DNA of 64,000 nucleotides. Origin: Peptostreptococcus equinus. Its GTDB lineage: Bacteria > Bacillota > Clostridia > Peptostreptococcales > Peptostreptococcaceae. The stretch is from the NCBI RefSeq assembly GCF_027125355.1, contig NZ_CP114052.1, positions 434,001-498,000 on the forward strand, read 5' to 3'. This document shows, in pieces, positions 42,775 through 54,000 of this stretch (the first letter of the stretch is position 1; each line of letters starts with the position of its first letter). Both the position numbers and the translations under genes were made by a program. The notes below the pieces were generated by a model. That model searched no databases. It was not told where the DNA came from and saw only the letters and a list, made by a program, of their open reading frames with translations.

Positions 42775-45600
42775 TTGAACGAATATATTAAGATAAAAGG
42801 GGCAAGAGAGAACAACTTAAAAAATATAGATCTAACTTTACCTAGGGATAAGTTTATAGTTTTTACAGGTCTTTCTGGTTCAGGTAAATCTTCGTTGGCA
42901 TTTGATACAATATATGCAGAAGGTCAAAGAAGGTATGTGGAGAGTTTATCATCATATGCAAGACAGTTTTTGGGTCAGATGAATAAGCCGAATGTAGAAT
43001 CAATAGAAGGATTATCACCAGCTATTTCTATTGATCAAAAAACAACTTCAAAAAATCCGAGATCTACAGTAGGTACAGTTACCGAAATTTATGATTACCT
43101 AAGACTATTATTTGCTAGAGTAGGTCAGGTGCATTGTCCAGTATGTGGTCAGCTAATCAGTCAGATGACTATACAAGAGATTGTAGATAAGATTATGGAA
43201 AATGAAGCTAGAACAAAGTTGCAGATACTTTCTCCTATCGTTAGAGGACAAAAAGGAACACATAAAAAAGTACTGGATAATATAAGAAAAGAAGGCTTTG
43301 TAAGAGTTAGGATAGACGGAGAAAACTACGATATCAATGATGAAATTAAGTTGGAAAAAAATAAAAAACACAATATAGAAGTTGTAGTTGATAGGATCAT
43401 AGTAAAAGATAATATTGAATCAAGACTTGCTGAATCTGTAGAAACATCTGTAAAATTATCTGATGGATTGGTGATAATAGAAGACTTAAATGGTGATGAA
43501 ACTATGTACTCTACAAAGTTTGCTTGTCCAGATCATGGAATAGGTATTGAAGAGTTATCTCCTAGAGTTTTTTCCTTTAATGCACCTTTTGGAGCTTGCG
43601 ATACTTGTAAAGGATTAGGTGAGAGTAAGGAAATAGATATTGATTTAATAGTGCCAGATAAGACCTTATCTCTTAGAGAAGGTGCTATTACAGCCTGGTC
43701 ATCAAATGGTTTAAATGACAACACTTATTATACACAAATGATTTTATCGCTTGCGGACCATTTTGGAGTATCAATAGATACACCATTTGAAGATTTGCCA
43801 GAAGATTTTGTAGATGAACTACTATTTGGGAAGGAAAATATTTTACTAAAATTCAAATTTGATTCAAAATTTGGAGGATGGAAAGAATATAAGAATTACT
43901 ATGAAGGTGTGGCAGTAAATATCAAGAGAAGATACGAAGAAACACATTCAGAGGCAATGAGAGATAGGCTAGAAGAGTATCTATCTGAAAAGCCATGTTC
44001 AGCTTGTAATGGTAAAAGATTGAAGAAAGAAGTCTTAGCTGTAAAAGTTGGTGGAAAAGATATTATTGAAGTGACAGACTTATCTGTTGAAGATTTAATA
44101 AAATTTATTGAAAGCTTAGAATTAAGTGAAAAAGACACTAAAATAGCAAAAGATGTCCTAAAAGAAATAAGGGAAAGAGCTAATTTCCTAAATAATGTCG
44201 GATTAGGGTATCTTACGCTTTCTAGAAAAGCAGGGACGCTTTCTGGAGGTGAGGCACAGAGAATTAGATTGGCTACTCAGATAGGTTCAGCACTTACTGG
44301 AGTTTTATATGTACTTGATGAGCCAAGTATAGGACTTCATCAAAGGGATAATGACAAATTGATTGGAACCCTAAGGGACTTAACAGATCTAGGGAATACT
44401 CTTATAGTAGTAGAGCATGATGAAGATACTATGAGAGCGTCTGATTACATAGTAGATATTGGACCTAGGGCTGGTATACACGGTGGTCAAGTAGTAGCTG
44501 CAGGAACAGTAGATGAGATAGTTGCAAATCCGGACTCTATTACTGGTAAGTATCTGAGTGGTGAAATAACGATAGAAGCACCAAAAGAACTAAGAGAAGG
44601 TAATGGTAATTTCATAAAAATAATTGGAGCAAGTGAAAATAATCTTAAAAATATTAATGTAGATTTTCCTTTAGGTAAATTCACATGTGTGACAGGAGTA
44701 TCAGGATCAGGTAAATCAACCTTGGTTAATGAAATATTATATAAAGGCCTTACACATAAGATTAATAAATCAAGATATAAGCCTGGAAAACACAAAAAAA
44801 TCGAAGGAATAGAGAATATTGATAAAGTTATAAATATAGATCAAAGCCCAATAGGTAGAACTCCTAGGTCAAATCCTGCAACTTATACAGGAGTATTTGA
44901 TTTAATCAGAGATTTATTTGCCAATACAAATGAGGCCAAAGCTAGAGGTTATAACAAAGGTAGATTTTCTTTCAATGTTAAGGGCGGAAGATGTGAAGCT
45001 TGTAAGGGCGATGGTATATTAAAGATTGAGATGTTCTTTTTACCAGATGTATATGTACCTTGTGAAGTATGTAAGGGTGAAAGATATAATAGAGAAACAC
45101 TACAAGTTAAATACAAGGATAAAAATATTGCTGATGTTCTGGATATGAATGTAGAAGAAGCTGTAAAATTCTTTGAAAATATACCTAGTATAAAGAGAAA
45201 ATTAGATACATTAATGGATGTAGGTTTGTCTTATATTAAATTAGGTCAGCCATCTACTCAGCTTTCAGGTGGAGAAGCTCAAAGAATCAAACTTGCTACT
45301 GAACTAAGTAAAAGACCGACTGGCAAGACTATGTATATATTAGATGAGCCAACTACAGGACTTCATTCCGAAGATGTTAGAAAGTTGATTGATGTATTAC
45401 AGAAATTAGCAGACACAGGAAATACTATTGTAGTCATAGAGCATAATTTAGATGTAATAAAGACAGCAGATCATATAATTGATTTAGGTCCAGAAGGTGG
45501 TACTTTAGGTGGTCAGATTGTTGCTATAGGTACTCCAAAAGAAATTACAAAGGTAAAGAAGAGCTTTACGGGCCAATATTTAAAAAAATTATTAAAATAA
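42775..45600 (+). CDS. uvrA: Excinuclease ABC subunit A
   Basis: 941 residues from TTG 42775, chosen because ggagg (42765-42769) lies five bases upstream; the TTG at 42763 overlaps that site and the sequence [16 protein letters not shown] after it matches the usual UvrA start. A damage-recognition ATPase with two ABC modules: Walker A GLSGSGKS (32-39) and GVSGSGKS in the second half, with signatures [12 protein letters not shown] and [12 protein letters not shown]. Zinc modules show CPVCG, CDTC, CSAC and CEAC/CEVC pairs. A terminator follows. Confidence 0.97.
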   Translation: MNEYIKIKGARENNLKNIDLTLPRDKFIVFTGLSGSGKSSLAFDTIYAEGQRRYVESLSSYARQFLGQMNKPNVESIEGLSPAISIDQKTTSKNPRSTVGTVTEIYDYLRLLFARVGQVHCPVCGQLISQMTIQEIVDKIMENEARTKLQILSPIVRGQKGTHKKVLDNIRKEGFVRVRIDGENYDINDEIKLEKNKKHNIEVVVDRIIVKDNIESRLAESVETSVKLSDGLVIIEDLNGDETMYSTKFACPDHGIGIEELSPRVFSFNAPFGACDTCKGLGESKEIDIDLIVPDKTLSLREGAITAWSSNGLNDNTYYTQMILSLADHFGVSIDTPFEDLPEDFVDELLFGKENILLKFKFDSKFGGWKEYKNYYEGVAVNIKRRYEETHSEAMRDRLEEYLSEKPCSACNGKRLKKEVLAVKVGGKDIIEVTDLSVEDLIKFIESLELSEKDTKIAKDVLKEIRERANFLNNVGLGYLTLSRKAGTLSGGEAQRIRLATQIGSALTGVLYVLDEPSIGLHQRDNDKLIGTLRDLTDLGNTLIVVEHDEDTMRASDYIVDIGPRAGIHGGQVVAAGTVDEIVANPDSITGKYLSGEITIEAPKELREGNGNFIKIIGASENNLKNINVDFPLGKFTCVTGVSGSGKSTLVNEILYKGLTHKINKSRYKPGKHKKIEGIENIDKVINIDQSPIGRTPRSNPATYTGVFDLIRDLFANTNEAKARGYNKGRFSFNVKGGRCEACKGDGILKIEMFFLPDVYVPCEVCKGERYNRETLQVKYKDKNIADVLDMNVEEAVKFFENIPSIKRKLDTLMDVGLSYIKLGQPSTQLSGGEAQRIKLATELSKRPTGKTMYILDEPTTGLHSEDVRKLIDVLQKLADTGNTIVVIEHNLDVIKTADHIIDLGPEGGTLGGQIVAIGTPKEITKVKKSFTGQYLKKLLK

Positions 45601-45639
45601 AAAATATATTATTATAAAAAATAACTAAAAATATTAAAA

Positions 45640-45677
45640 AATAATGATTAGGTTTTAGCTTAATCATTATTTTTTTA
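45640..45677 (+). terminator. Rho-independent terminator after uvrA
   Basis: 11-bp stem aataatgatta/taatcattatt (45640-45650, 45661-45671), ten-base loop, and a T run to 45677. Confidence 0.85.
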
Positions 45678-45941
45678 TTATGCAAATTATTCGATAACAT
45701 AATATTATAATGAAAATTAAGAAAAATGAATAATTAATTAAAAATAATTCGCTCTTTGAAATTTAAACATTGAAAATTATATTAATTTAACAATAAAAAA
45801 ATTCTAGTAATAAACACTGTTTTGTTGTATAATATTTTTACATCTAAAAATAATATATGTTTTCTTATGAAAAAATATATGTATTTTAGTTGTTGTTTAT
45901 TATTTGTTATTTTTATTGCAAGTTTTTTTAGGAGGGGTGAA
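45678..45941 (+). other. AT-rich leader region of sstT
   Basis: A TATAAT hexamer at 45828-45833 is a possible -10 box, but no good -35 is seen. An in-frame extension of sstT runs back to 45822 and would be hydrophobic, but the strong aggagggg at 45930-45937 points to the ATG at 45942. No riboswitch-like fold was recognised. Confidence 0.55.
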
Positions 45942-47234
45942 ATGAGAAACTTATTAAATAAGTGGAATAGCATCAGTCTTGTTAAGCGTATTATTATCGG
46001 TATGATTATAGGTATTATATTAGGTATGACTGTTCCTCAAGTAAAAGAAATAGGTATCTTGGGTGCATTGTTTGTAGGAGCTTTAAAAGCTGTTGCACCG
46101 ATACTTGTATTTTTCTTAGTTATGGCTGCTCTTGCTCAACATAGAGAAGGGCAAAAGACAAATATGAAGAGCATAATTGGATTGTACCTTATTGGCACAT
46201 TTTCGGCATCACTTATAGCAGTTATTGCAAGCTTTATCTTCCCAGTAAAACTTGTACTAGCAGAAGCGGCAAAAGGTGATGTTACTGCACCAGGGGGTAT
46301 AGAAGAGGTATTAAAAGCTCTTTTAATGAATTTAGTTGATAATCCGGTTAATGCCTTGGTAAATGCAAATTACATTGGTATATTAACATGGGCTATAATA
46401 TTTGGTCTTGCACTAAAGGCTGCACCTATTACAGTTAAGGATACATTAAATGCTATATCGGAAGCGGTATCTCAAGCAGTAAGATGGGTAATCAATTGTG
46501 CACCATTTGGTATTATGGGCTTAGTATTTACTACAGTATCTGAAAATGGAATTGGTGTATTTACAAATTATGGATATTTACTTGCAGTTTTACTAGGTTG
46601 CATGTTCTTCGTAGCACTTGTAGTAAATCCATTAATAGTATGGTTGAATATTAAAACTAATCCTTATCCATTAGTATTTAGGGTTTTAAAAGATAGTGGT
46701 TTGTATGCATTTTTCACAAGAAGTTCTGCAGCTAATATACCAGTAAATATGAAACTATGTGAAGAATTAGGTTTAGATGAAGATACATATTCAGTATCTA
46801 TACCTTTAGGTGCTACCATAAATATGGCTGGCGCATCTGTAACTATAGCTGTATTATCTTTGGCAGCAGCATATACATTAGGTATAAAAGTAGATGTTCC
46901 TACAGCAATTATATTAAGTTTCTTGGCAGCAATTTCTGCTTGCGGTGCATCAGGAGTGGCAGGAGGATCATTGTTGCTTATACCTCTAGCATGTTCATTA
47001 TTCGGTATCCCTAATGATTTAGCAATGCAAGTTGTAGGTGTTGGTTTTATCATAGGTGTTATTCAGGATTCATGTGAAACAGGTCTTAACTCATCAACAG
47101 ATGTATTATTTACAGCAGCGGCTGAGTTAAAAGAAAGAAGAAAAGAAGGAATAAAAGTGGATTATAAGAGCGTTAAGGCAGATGCTATAAGAATAAATGA
47201 AGAAAAAGCATTAGCAAATCAAGAAGTTTTATAG
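45942..47234 (+). CDS. sstT: Serine/threonine:sodium symporter
   Basis: 430 residues from ATG 45942, with aggagggg upstream. A dicarboxylate/amino acid:cation symporter (DAACS) fold with eight helices and two re-entrant loops. The signature [15 protein letters not shown] (hairpin 1) and [12 protein letters not shown] (unwound TM7) are those of SstT. It imports serine and threonine with sodium, substrates that this organism can ferment. It has its own terminator and stands between uvrA and uvrC without functional link to repair. Confidence 0.93.
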   Translation: MRNLLNKWNSISLVKRIIIGMIIGIILGMTVPQVKEIGILGALFVGALKAVAPILVFFLVMAALAQHREGQKTNMKSIIGLYLIGTFSASLIAVIASFIFPVKLVLAEAAKGDVTAPGGIEEVLKALLMNLVDNPVNALVNANYIGILTWAIIFGLALKAAPITVKDTLNAISEAVSQAVRWVINCAPFGIMGLVFTTVSENGIGVFTNYGYLLAVLLGCMFFVALVVNPLIVWLNIKTNPYPLVFRVLKDSGLYAFFTRSSAANIPVNMKLCEELGLDEDTYSVSIPLGATINMAGASVTIAVLSLAAAYTLGIKVDVPTAIILSFLAAISACGASGVAGGSLLLIPLACSLFGIPNDLAMQVVGVGFIIGVIQDSCETGLNSSTDVLFTAAAELKERRKEGIKVDYKSVKADAIRINEEKALANQEVL

Positions 47235-47263
47235 TTTAATTGCAATAAAAATAATAAAGTATT

Positions 47264-47289
47264 GAGAGGACCAAAGAGGTTCTCTTTTT
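47264..47289 (+). terminator. Rho-independent terminator after sstT
   Basis: 9-bp stem with two G-U pairs (47264-47272, 47278-47286), loop aaaga, then a T run. Confidence 0.7.
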
Positions 47290-47349
47290 ATTTTGTAAGG
47301 AAAGAATGGGCAAAATATAGTATAATATAAGTATTGGAGGATATAGAAT

Positions 47350-49167
47350 ATGTTTGATATAGATAGACACTTAAAAGAGCTACCAGCTAGTCCAGGAGTA
47401 TATTTGATGAAAGACAAGTATTCAAATATAATCTATGTCGGTAAGGCGGTTTCTCTAAAAAACAGGGTTAGGCAATATTTCCAGTCTTCAAGAAATCATT
47501 CAAGAAAAGTAGTCACGATGGTAAAAAACATCAATAGCTTTGAATATATCATGACAGATTCAGAACTTGAAGCATTGATATTGGAATGTAATTTAATAAA
47601 AAAATATAAACCGAAATACAATATATTATTAAAAGATGATAAGACTTATCCTTATATAAAAGTAACTTTAAATGAGGAATTTCCTAGAGTTTTTAAGGTA
47701 AGAAAAATATTAAAGGATAAGGCTAGATACTTTGGACCATACACCAATGTAGCAGCTGTAAATGAGACTTTGGATATTATAAGACATATGTATCCAATCA
47801 GAACTTGTAATATAGATATTGAAAAAGCAATTAGAACAAAAACCAGACCATGTTTAAATTATCACATTAAAAAATGTGTTGGACCTTGCACTGGTAGAAT
47901 TGATAAGAAAGAATATATGGAAATGATAGATGAAATTATGATTTTTTTATCAGGCAAAGGAGAAAATCTTATAAATATATATAAAGAAAAAATGTTAGAG
48001 GCATCAGCTAATATGAATTTTGAAAAAGCCGCTGCCTATAGGGATAGTATTAATAGCTTAGCTGAAGTATTACAAAAACAAAAAATATCAAAAGTGCAAA
48101 GTGATTCTGATCAAGATGTTATAGCTATGGCAAATTTTGGGGAAGAAGCATGTGTACAAATATTTTTTATCCGAGATGGAAAAATATCTGGAAGAGAAAG
48201 ATTTATGCTTGATAGTGTAAAGGATGATAATAGATATGATATTTTAGGATCATTTATAAAGCAATTTTATATGTCACAAGAATATATACCTAGAGAAATT
48301 ATAGTAGAAGAAGAATTTTTCGACATGGAAATTATAAATGACATGTTGTCTTCTAAGAGAGGTACAAATGTAAGTATTAAAGTTCCTCAAAAGGGAGATA
48401 AAAAAGCATTGGTAATGATGGTAAGAAAGAATGCAGATGAATACTTAGAAAAATTCTACGATCTTAAAAAGAAAAAATATGAAAAGAGTATAGGTGCTTT
48501 AGAGGAATTAAGAAAAGCACTTGGTATAGAGAAAAGTCTAGAAAGAATAGAAGCTTATGATATATCTAATATTCAAGGTGTAGATTCAATTGGTACCATG
48601 GTTGTATATACAAATGGAGTAAAAGATCATAAAGAGTATAGAAGATTTAAGATAAAGACTGTAGAAGGTCCAGACGACTATTCTTCTATGGCAGAAGTGA
48701 TTGATAGAAGACTAAAACACGGAAAACTACCTGATTTGATTTTATTAGATGGTGGAAGAGGACATGTTTCGACTATTAAAAAGGTTTTGGAAATGAATGG
48801 TAATTCTGATATAGAGCTTTGGGGTATGTATAAAGATGATAAACATAGAACAAAAGGTTTAATCAATCTAGAAAAGGAAATTGAATTAGATAGAACTTCC
48901 AGTTTATTCAGATTTGTATATGGAATACAAGAAGAGGTTCATAGATATGCAATATCATATCATAGAAGTTTAAGAGATGATAAAATGACAAAATCTATTT
49001 TGGATTCTGTAGAAGGAATAGGACCAAAGAAAAAAAAGGCATTGATAGACAAATTTGGACATATAGAGAATATTGCAAAGGCAAGTGTAGAGGAAATTTC
49101 AAAGACAGAAGGTATTACTAAGAATCTTGCTGAAAAAGTACTTAGTGCAGTAAAAAGGGTTAGGTGA
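47350..49167 (+). CDS. uvrC: Excinuclease ABC subunit C
   Basis: 605 residues, RBS ttggagg. Makes both incisions in nucleotide excision repair. The GIY-YIG domain is at the start (PGVYLMKDKYSNIIYVGKA), a UVR domain follows at about 200-235 (NFEKAAAYRD), then the RNase H-like endonuclease domain (ILLDGGRGHVS) and C-terminal helix-hairpin-helix motifs (SVEGIGPKKKKAL, SKTEGITKNLAEKV). No LexA box is seen nearby. hprK follows four bases after the stop, so the two are co-transcribed. Confidence 0.97.
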   Translation: MFDIDRHLKELPASPGVYLMKDKYSNIIYVGKAVSLKNRVRQYFQSSRNHSRKVVTMVKNINSFEYIMTDSELEALILECNLIKKYKPKYNILLKDDKTYPYIKVTLNEEFPRVFKVRKILKDKARYFGPYTNVAAVNETLDIIRHMYPIRTCNIDIEKAIRTKTRPCLNYHIKKCVGPCTGRIDKKEYMEMIDEIMIFLSGKGENLINIYKEKMLEASANMNFEKAAAYRDSINSLAEVLQKQKISKVQSDSDQDVIAMANFGEEACVQIFFIRDGKISGRERFMLDSVKDDNRYDILGSFIKQFYMSQEYIPREIIVEEEFFDMEIINDMLSSKRGTNVSIKVPQKGDKKALVMMVRKNADEYLEKFYDLKKKKYEKSIGALEELRKALGIEKSLERIEAYDISNIQGVDSIGTMVVYTNGVKDHKEYRRFKIKTVEGPDDYSSMAEVIDRRLKHGKLPDLILLDGGRGHVSTIKKVLEMNGNSDIELWGMYKDDKHRTKGLINLEKEIELDRTSSLFRFVYGIQEEVHRYAISYHRSLRDDKMTKSILDSVEGIGPKKKKALIDKFGHIENIAKASVEEISKTEGITKNLAEKVLSAVKRVR

Positions 49168-49171
49168 TTTT

Positions 49172-50128
49172 ATGAAAGTAAGCGTAAAAGATTTAATAGA
49201 CGATTTAAATTTAAAAGTGATAATAGCTCCAAAAGGAAAGGCTGAAAATACTTTTATTTATGATAGAGAAATAAATAGACCAGGTATACAATTGGCTGGT
49301 TATTTTGACTATTTTACACCAGAGAGAATACAAATAATAGGAAAAACAGAATATAATTTTTTTGGTGAGTTTAGCGAAGAGCATAGAAAAAAAACATTAG
49401 AAAAATTATTTTCATATGATTTACCTATAGTAGTAGTAACAAGGGGTATGGAACTAAGAGAAGATTTTTTCTATTATGCAAAAAAATATAATACTATAGT
49501 TTGTTCAACTGATAAATTAACCACAAAATTCATGAATAATCTATCTACATATTTGGAAGATAGGATGGCTCCAACAGAAACTGTACATGGTGTTTTAGTA
49601 GACGTGAACGGTGTAGGTGTGTTGATAAAAGGTGAAAGTAGTATAGGAAAGTCTGAAACAGCCTTAGAGCTAGTACAATCAGGAAATAGATTAGTAGCAG
49701 ATGATGCTGTAGAAATAAAAAAATTAGATGATGGATTTCTTCTTGGAACTGCTCCTGAGATTTTAAGACATTATCTTGAGATTAGAGGAGTAGGTATAAT
49801 AGATATAAAAAATTTATACGGAGCAAGAGCTGTAAAATTAAAAAAGAAAATTGATATAGTAGTTTATCTTGAAAATTGGAATCCAGATAAATTTTACGAC
49901 CGCTTGGGACTTGATAGAGACAAAGAAGAAATTTTAGGAGAAAGCATAGATAAAATTACTATACCAGTAAAACCAGGTAGAAATACTGCAATGGTCTTAG
50001 AAGTAGCTGCTATGAATTTTAGACAAAGAGAAATGGGAGATGATGCCGCACTAGAATTCTCAGATAAATTAACATCGGTTATAAAAAAGAATGAAGAAAA
50101 AAATAATAAACAATCAAAAACATTATAA
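49172..50128 (+). CDS. hprK: HPr kinase/phosphorylase
   Basis: 318 residues. It phosphorylates and dephosphorylates Ser46 of HPr, the switch for carbon catabolite control with CcpA. Walker A is GESSIGKS (154-161), His139 is the catalytic residue candidate, and the signature LEIRGVGIIDIKNLYGA lies about 50 residues later. The ribosome binding site (aggtga) overlaps the uvrC stop codon. The product is a cytosolic hexamer in known cases. Linkage uvrC-hprK-murB is the same as in C. difficile. Confidence 0.97.
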   Translation: MKVSVKDLIDDLNLKVIIAPKGKAENTFIYDREINRPGIQLAGYFDYFTPERIQIIGKTEYNFFGEFSEEHRKKTLEKLFSYDLPIVVVTRGMELREDFFYYAKKYNTIVCSTDKLTTKFMNNLSTYLEDRMAPTETVHGVLVDVNGVGVLIKGESSIGKSETALELVQSGNRLVADDAVEIKKLDDGFLLGTAPEILRHYLEIRGVGIIDIKNLYGARAVKLKKKIDIVVYLENWNPDKFYDRLGLDRDKEEILGESIDKITIPVKPGRNTAMVLEVAAMNFRQREMGDDAALEFSDKLTSVIKKNEEKNNKQSKTL

Positions 50129-50248
50129 TTATTTTCATTGTAAATTCAAATAGTAAAAAAATGTATTATAATGAGTAAAAGTATTGTTATTTTCTGTTTT
50201 TTTGGTTATTATATAAGGTGGTACATTTATAAATAGTAGGAGGAAAGT

Positions 50249-51175
50249 ATGGATAAACTAGAAGTATATGAAAGATTAAGAGAAATTCTAGATGAAGAAA
50301 AGATTCTAGTAAACGAACCAATGCATAAGCATATTTCCTTTAAAGTTGGAGGCCCAGCAGATATTTTAGTTAGACCAACGACTGAAGAAGAAATCAAAAA
50401 CTTATTGATATATACAACAAAAAATGAAATACCATTTATAGTAAAAGGTAATGGATCAAATATTTTAATAAAAGATGGTGGATTTAGAGGATTAGTAATT
50501 GAGCTATCTGATAACTTCAGTGATTTTAATTTTCAGGAAGATGTAATAGAAGTACAGTCTGGAGCACTTTTATCTGTAATAGGTAAAGAAGCTATGGGTC
50601 ACTGTCTTACAGGTTTTGAATTTGCATCAGGTATACCAGGAACGTTAGGTGGGGCACTAGCTATGAATGCAGGTGCATATGATGGAGAAATGAAGCATGT
50701 AGTAAAGTCAGTTCGACTAATGGATATGCATGGCAATGTAAAAGAATACTCAAATGAAGACATGAGATTTGGATATAGACATAGTTTATTAACTGATGAA
50801 AGATTGATTGCTATTTCGGCTAAAATACAGCTAGAAAATGGGGATTATAATAAGATAAAAGAAAAAATGGACGATCTTACTAATAGAAGAAGAACAAAAC
50901 AACCATTAGAATACCCAAGTGCAGGAAGTACATTTAAGAGGCCTACAGGGTATTATGCAGGTAAATTAATACAGGATTCTGATTTAAAAGGATATTCGTA
51001 TGGGGGAGCACAAGTTTCTGAAAAACATTCAGGTTTTGTAATAAATTATAAGGATGCAAGTGCAGGAGATATAATAGGTCTAATAGAGCATATAAAACTG
51101 ACTGTATATGAAAAGCACGGTGTGAAACTTGAAGAAGAAGTTAAGATCCTAGGTGAAGAAGATAATAAGAGGTAA
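50249..51175 (+). CDS. murB: UDP-N-acetylenolpyruvoylglucosamine reductase
   Basis: 308 residues, RBS taggagg. An FAD/NADPH enzyme that makes UDP-N-acetylmuramate for peptidoglycan. VKGNGSNILI binds FAD, GIPGTLGGALAMNAGAYDGE is the family core, the catalytic serine is in AGSTFKRP, and the late glutamate is in KLEEEVKILGE. Lacks the extra domain of the E. coli form, as typical for type II MurB of Firmicutes. The PHP gene begins four bases after its stop. Confidence 0.96.
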   Translation: MDKLEVYERLREILDEEKILVNEPMHKHISFKVGGPADILVRPTTEEEIKNLLIYTTKNEIPFIVKGNGSNILIKDGGFRGLVIELSDNFSDFNFQEDVIEVQSGALLSVIGKEAMGHCLTGFEFASGIPGTLGGALAMNAGAYDGEMKHVVKSVRLMDMHGNVKEYSNEDMRFGYRHSLLTDERLIAISAKIQLENGDYNKIKEKMDDLTNRRRTKQPLEYPSAGSTFKRPTGYYAGKLIQDSDLKGYSYGGAQVSEKHSGFVINYKDASAGDIIGLIEHIKLTVYEKHGVKLEEEVKILGEEDNKR

Positions 51176-51179
51176 TAAA

Positions 51180-51917
51180 ATGAAAATTATTGCTGATTAT
51201 CATACACATACGATCTTTTCGTGTGGGAAAAAAGATACAAGAAGACACGCAAAAGGAACAATAGAAGAGAATATTATATCAGCTATTGAAAAAGGAATAG
51301 AAACAATAGGAATTTCAGAGCATGGGTTTGACCACTATACATATGGATTATCGAATAAAAACTTTGAAATTGAATATAATATGATACAAGAATTTAGGGA
51401 AAAATATCCACAAATTAATATATTGATGGGAATGGAATGTAATATTTTGGATGATAAGGGGAATATCGATATGAAGAAAGAGTACATAGATAAATTTGAC
51501 TATATACTTGCTGGCTATCACTTCGGTACCAAAATTAAAGGTCTAAAAGGATTACTTCACACTATGGATAATTATATTTTTGGAGGAGTTTTCTCAAGAA
51601 AGTATAATACTAAGTGCATTGTAAATGCTATGAAAAAAAATAAGATTTTATATATTAGCCATCCTGGAGATAAGGGAAGAGTAGATATTATGGAAATTGC
51701 CAAAGTAGCTGAGCAAACAGGTACTGGCTTGGAAATAAATGGATACCATGATAGGCTAAGTGCTGAAATGATAAAAAAAATCAAGCATATGGATATTAAT
51801 TTTTACATTGGTTCAGATGCACATAGTCCTAGAAAAATAGGAAACTTTGATTTAGCCTACAAGATTATCGAAGAATCGGGGCTAGATTGGAATAAAGTAG
51901 TGAACGTAAAAAAATAG
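51180..51917 (+). CDS. PHP-domain phosphoesterase
   Basis: 245 residues from ATG 51180, with aagagg seven bases upstream; the GTG at 51153 lies inside murB. The metal-binding PHP motifs appear as ADYHTHTIFSCG (5-16), GISEHGFDH, MECNI, SHPGD and GSDAHSP. It resembles YcdX-type and histidinol phosphate phosphatase-like enzymes that hydrolyse phosphoesters with two or three metal ions. Substrate unknown. It lies between murB and rapZ in the same transcription direction. Confidence 0.88.
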   Translation: MKIIADYHTHTIFSCGKKDTRRHAKGTIEENIISAIEKGIETIGISEHGFDHYTYGLSNKNFEIEYNMIQEFREKYPQINILMGMECNILDDKGNIDMKKEYIDKFDYILAGYHFGTKIKGLKGLLHTMDNYIFGGVFSRKYNTKCIVNAMKKNKILYISHPGDKGRVDIMEIAKVAEQTGTGLEINGYHDRLSAEMIKKIKHMDINFYIGSDAHSPRKIGNFDLAYKIIEESGLDWNKVVNVKK

Positions 51918-51958
51918 TTATTTTAATATAGATTATATATAAGTTTGGAGGAGTGAAA

Positions 51959-52822
51959 ATGAAATTTGTAATAGTGACTGGCTTATCTGGCTCGGGTAAG
52001 AGTGAAGCTATGAAAGCTTTAGAAGATATAGGCTTTTATTGTGTAGACAACCTACCTCCAGCTCTTATAGTTAACTTTGCTGAATTATTTTTCCAAGCAA
52101 ATTCTAAGATGGATAAGGTTGCTTTAGGTATAGATATTAGAGGTAGAGAATTTTTTGAAACACTAAACTTTGCATTAGAACAATTGTCAGATGCGAATTA
52201 TAAATATGATATGTTATATTTAGACTGTGATGACAGTGTACTAATAAAAAGATATAAGATGACTAGAAGAAACCATCCATTGGCAGCAAATAGCCAAATT
52301 TCAGATGGTATTTTAGAAGAAAGAAAGATAATGGAACCTTTAAAAAAGTATTCCAAGATGATTATAGATACAACTAACATGAAGCCAAAGGATTTAAAAG
52401 CAGAAATAGCTACTATGTATGATGATGGAGACGGATTTGAAAGTCCTAATATAACAATATCGGTATTATCTTTTGGTTTTAAATATGGTATACCAGAGGA
52501 TGCAGATATTGTTATTGATGTTAGATTTTTACCGAACCCATATTATAATGTGGATTTAAGACCCAAGACAGGGGATAGTCTAGATGTTCAAGAATATGTA
52601 ATGAACTCAGACATAAGTCATATTTTTTTAGAGAAATTGTTTGATATGATGGATTTCTTATTACCTCAATATGTTAATGAAGGTAAACAACATCTTGTAA
52701 TAGCTATTGGATGTACAGGAGGAAGACATAGGTCAGTAACTATAACTAATAAATTATTTGATCATATAGATAATTTAGGATACAGGGCAGTAAAGAAACA
52801 TAGAGATTCAAAGCTGGATTAG
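51959..52822 (+). CDS. rapZ: RapZ/YvcJ nucleotide-binding adapter protein
   Basis: 287 residues from ATG 51959; ggagga (51947-51952) gives better spacing than for the GTG at 51953. Walker A GLSGSGKS is at 8-15, the Walker B-like LDCDDSVLIKRYKMTRRNHPL follows in two blocks, and the C-terminal IGCTGGRHRSV is conserved. In E. coli it guides RNase E to GlmZ; in Firmicutes YvcJ has a GTP/ATPase activity and a role in competence and growth that is not fully explained. Stop and yvcK start are ten bases apart. Confidence 0.95.
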   Translation: MKFVIVTGLSGSGKSEAMKALEDIGFYCVDNLPPALIVNFAELFFQANSKMDKVALGIDIRGREFFETLNFALEQLSDANYKYDMLYLDCDDSVLIKRYKMTRRNHPLAANSQISDGILEERKIMEPLKKYSKMIIDTTNMKPKDLKAEIATMYDDGDGFESPNITISVLSFGFKYGIPEDADIVIDVRFLPNPYYNVDLRPKTGDSLDVQEYVMNSDISHIFLEKLFDMMDFLLPQYVNEGKQHLVIAIGCTGGRHRSVTITNKLFDHIDNLGYRAVKKHRDSKLD

Positions 52823-52832
52823 GAGAATATAT

Positions 52833-53969
52833 ATGAGGACATTGACTAATGTAGAAATGATGTTATTTGTTCTATCTTTTTTTTCAATCTTGGCTTTTTT
52901 GATATCGCTATATATTTTATATAGGTTCTCTAATTTATATAGAAAAGCCATTGAAGTAAATGAACAAACAATACAGAATTTCGAAAATAAGAAAAAAGAT
53001 TATAAAGTAGTTGTAGTTGGCGGTGGTACTGGTCAGTCAGTTTTTCTTAGAGGTATTAAGCACAAGACTAAAGAAATAACAGCAGTGGTCACAGTTGCAG
53101 ATGATGGGGGAAGTTCTGGTGCTCTTAGAGATGATTTAGGAATGTTACCTCCAGGAGATATTAGAAACTGTGTACTTGCACTTGCTAATATAGAGCCTAC
53201 TATGAATGAAGTAATGCAATATAGATTTACTGATGGAGCATTAAAGGGGCAAAATTTTGGAAACCTATTTATTGCTGCTATGACAGGTATTTATGGGAAT
53301 TTTGAAAATGCTGTTTATAAGATGAGTCAAGTTTTCGCAATTACTGGTAAAGTTTTGCCTGTAACTTTAGATGATATCAACCTTATAGCTGAATTAGAAA
53401 ATGGTAATACAATCATAGGGGAATCTATAATACCACATGAAGCCAGAAGACAAAATACTAAAATTAAATCAATTAAGCTTGATAAAATTGATGTTAGACC
53501 TTTGCCTGAAGTAATAGATTCAATTAAAAATGCGGATATAATAGTAATTGGACCGGGTAGTATATATACAAGTATCCTTCCCAATTTATTAGTTGATGGA
53601 GTTGTTGACGCCCTATCTACTGCTAGTGCACCAGTAGTTTACATGTGTAATATTATGACACAGCCTGGAGAAAGTGATGGTATGAACGTACTTGATCATA
53701 TAAAATGTCTGATTGATCATACGGGTATGCAATTTATTGACTATGTAATAGTAAATAATGAAAATCTTCCACAGGTAATATTGGATAGATATTTCAAAGA
53801 TGGTGCAGAGTTAATAATATTAGATCAAAGACAGAGAGAAGAGCTTCATAATCTTGGTATAAGAGTTGTGGAGAAGAGACTTATTGAAATTAAAAATGGA
53901 TATATAAGGCATGACTCAGATCTTTTATCAGATACTGTAGTCGAAATAGTTAGCAATATAAAGCAGTAG
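52833..53969 (+). CDS. yvcK: YvcK/GlmR (gluconeogenesis factor) with N-terminal membrane anchor
   Basis: 378 residues. A transmembrane helix at about 8-30 precedes the CofD-like domain with VVGGGTGQS (61-69), TVADDGGSSG and PPGDIRNC, which bind UDP-sugar in known members. YvcK controls cell-wall precursor supply, in part via GlmS. The membrane anchor is absent from B. subtilis YvcK but seen in clostridial forms, and would put the protein at the membrane. RBS taggag. A nudix gene is placed between it and whiA. Confidence 0.93.
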   Translation: MRTLTNVEMMLFVLSFFSILAFLISLYILYRFSNLYRKAIEVNEQTIQNFENKKKDYKVVVVGGGTGQSVFLRGIKHKTKEITAVVTVADDGGSSGALRDDLGMLPPGDIRNCVLALANIEPTMNEVMQYRFTDGALKGQNFGNLFIAAMTGIYGNFENAVYKMSQVFAITGKVLPVTLDDINLIAELENGNTIIGESIIPHEARRQNTKIKSIKLDKIDVRPLPEVIDSIKNADIIVIGPGSIYTSILPNLLVDGVVDALSTASAPVVYMCNIMTQPGESDGMNVLDHIKCLIDHTGMQFIDYVIVNNENLPQVILDRYFKDGAELIILDQRQREELHNLGIRVVEKRLIEIKNGYIRHDSDLLSDTVVEIVSNIKQ

Positions 53970-54000
53970 AGTATTTAGGTGATTTTTAAGGAGTGATAGT

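Noticed and set aside
45822-45941. N-terminal extension of SstT by 40 residues
   Set aside because: A very strong ribosome binding site directly precedes the ATG at 45942, and the resulting protein has the normal SstT start.
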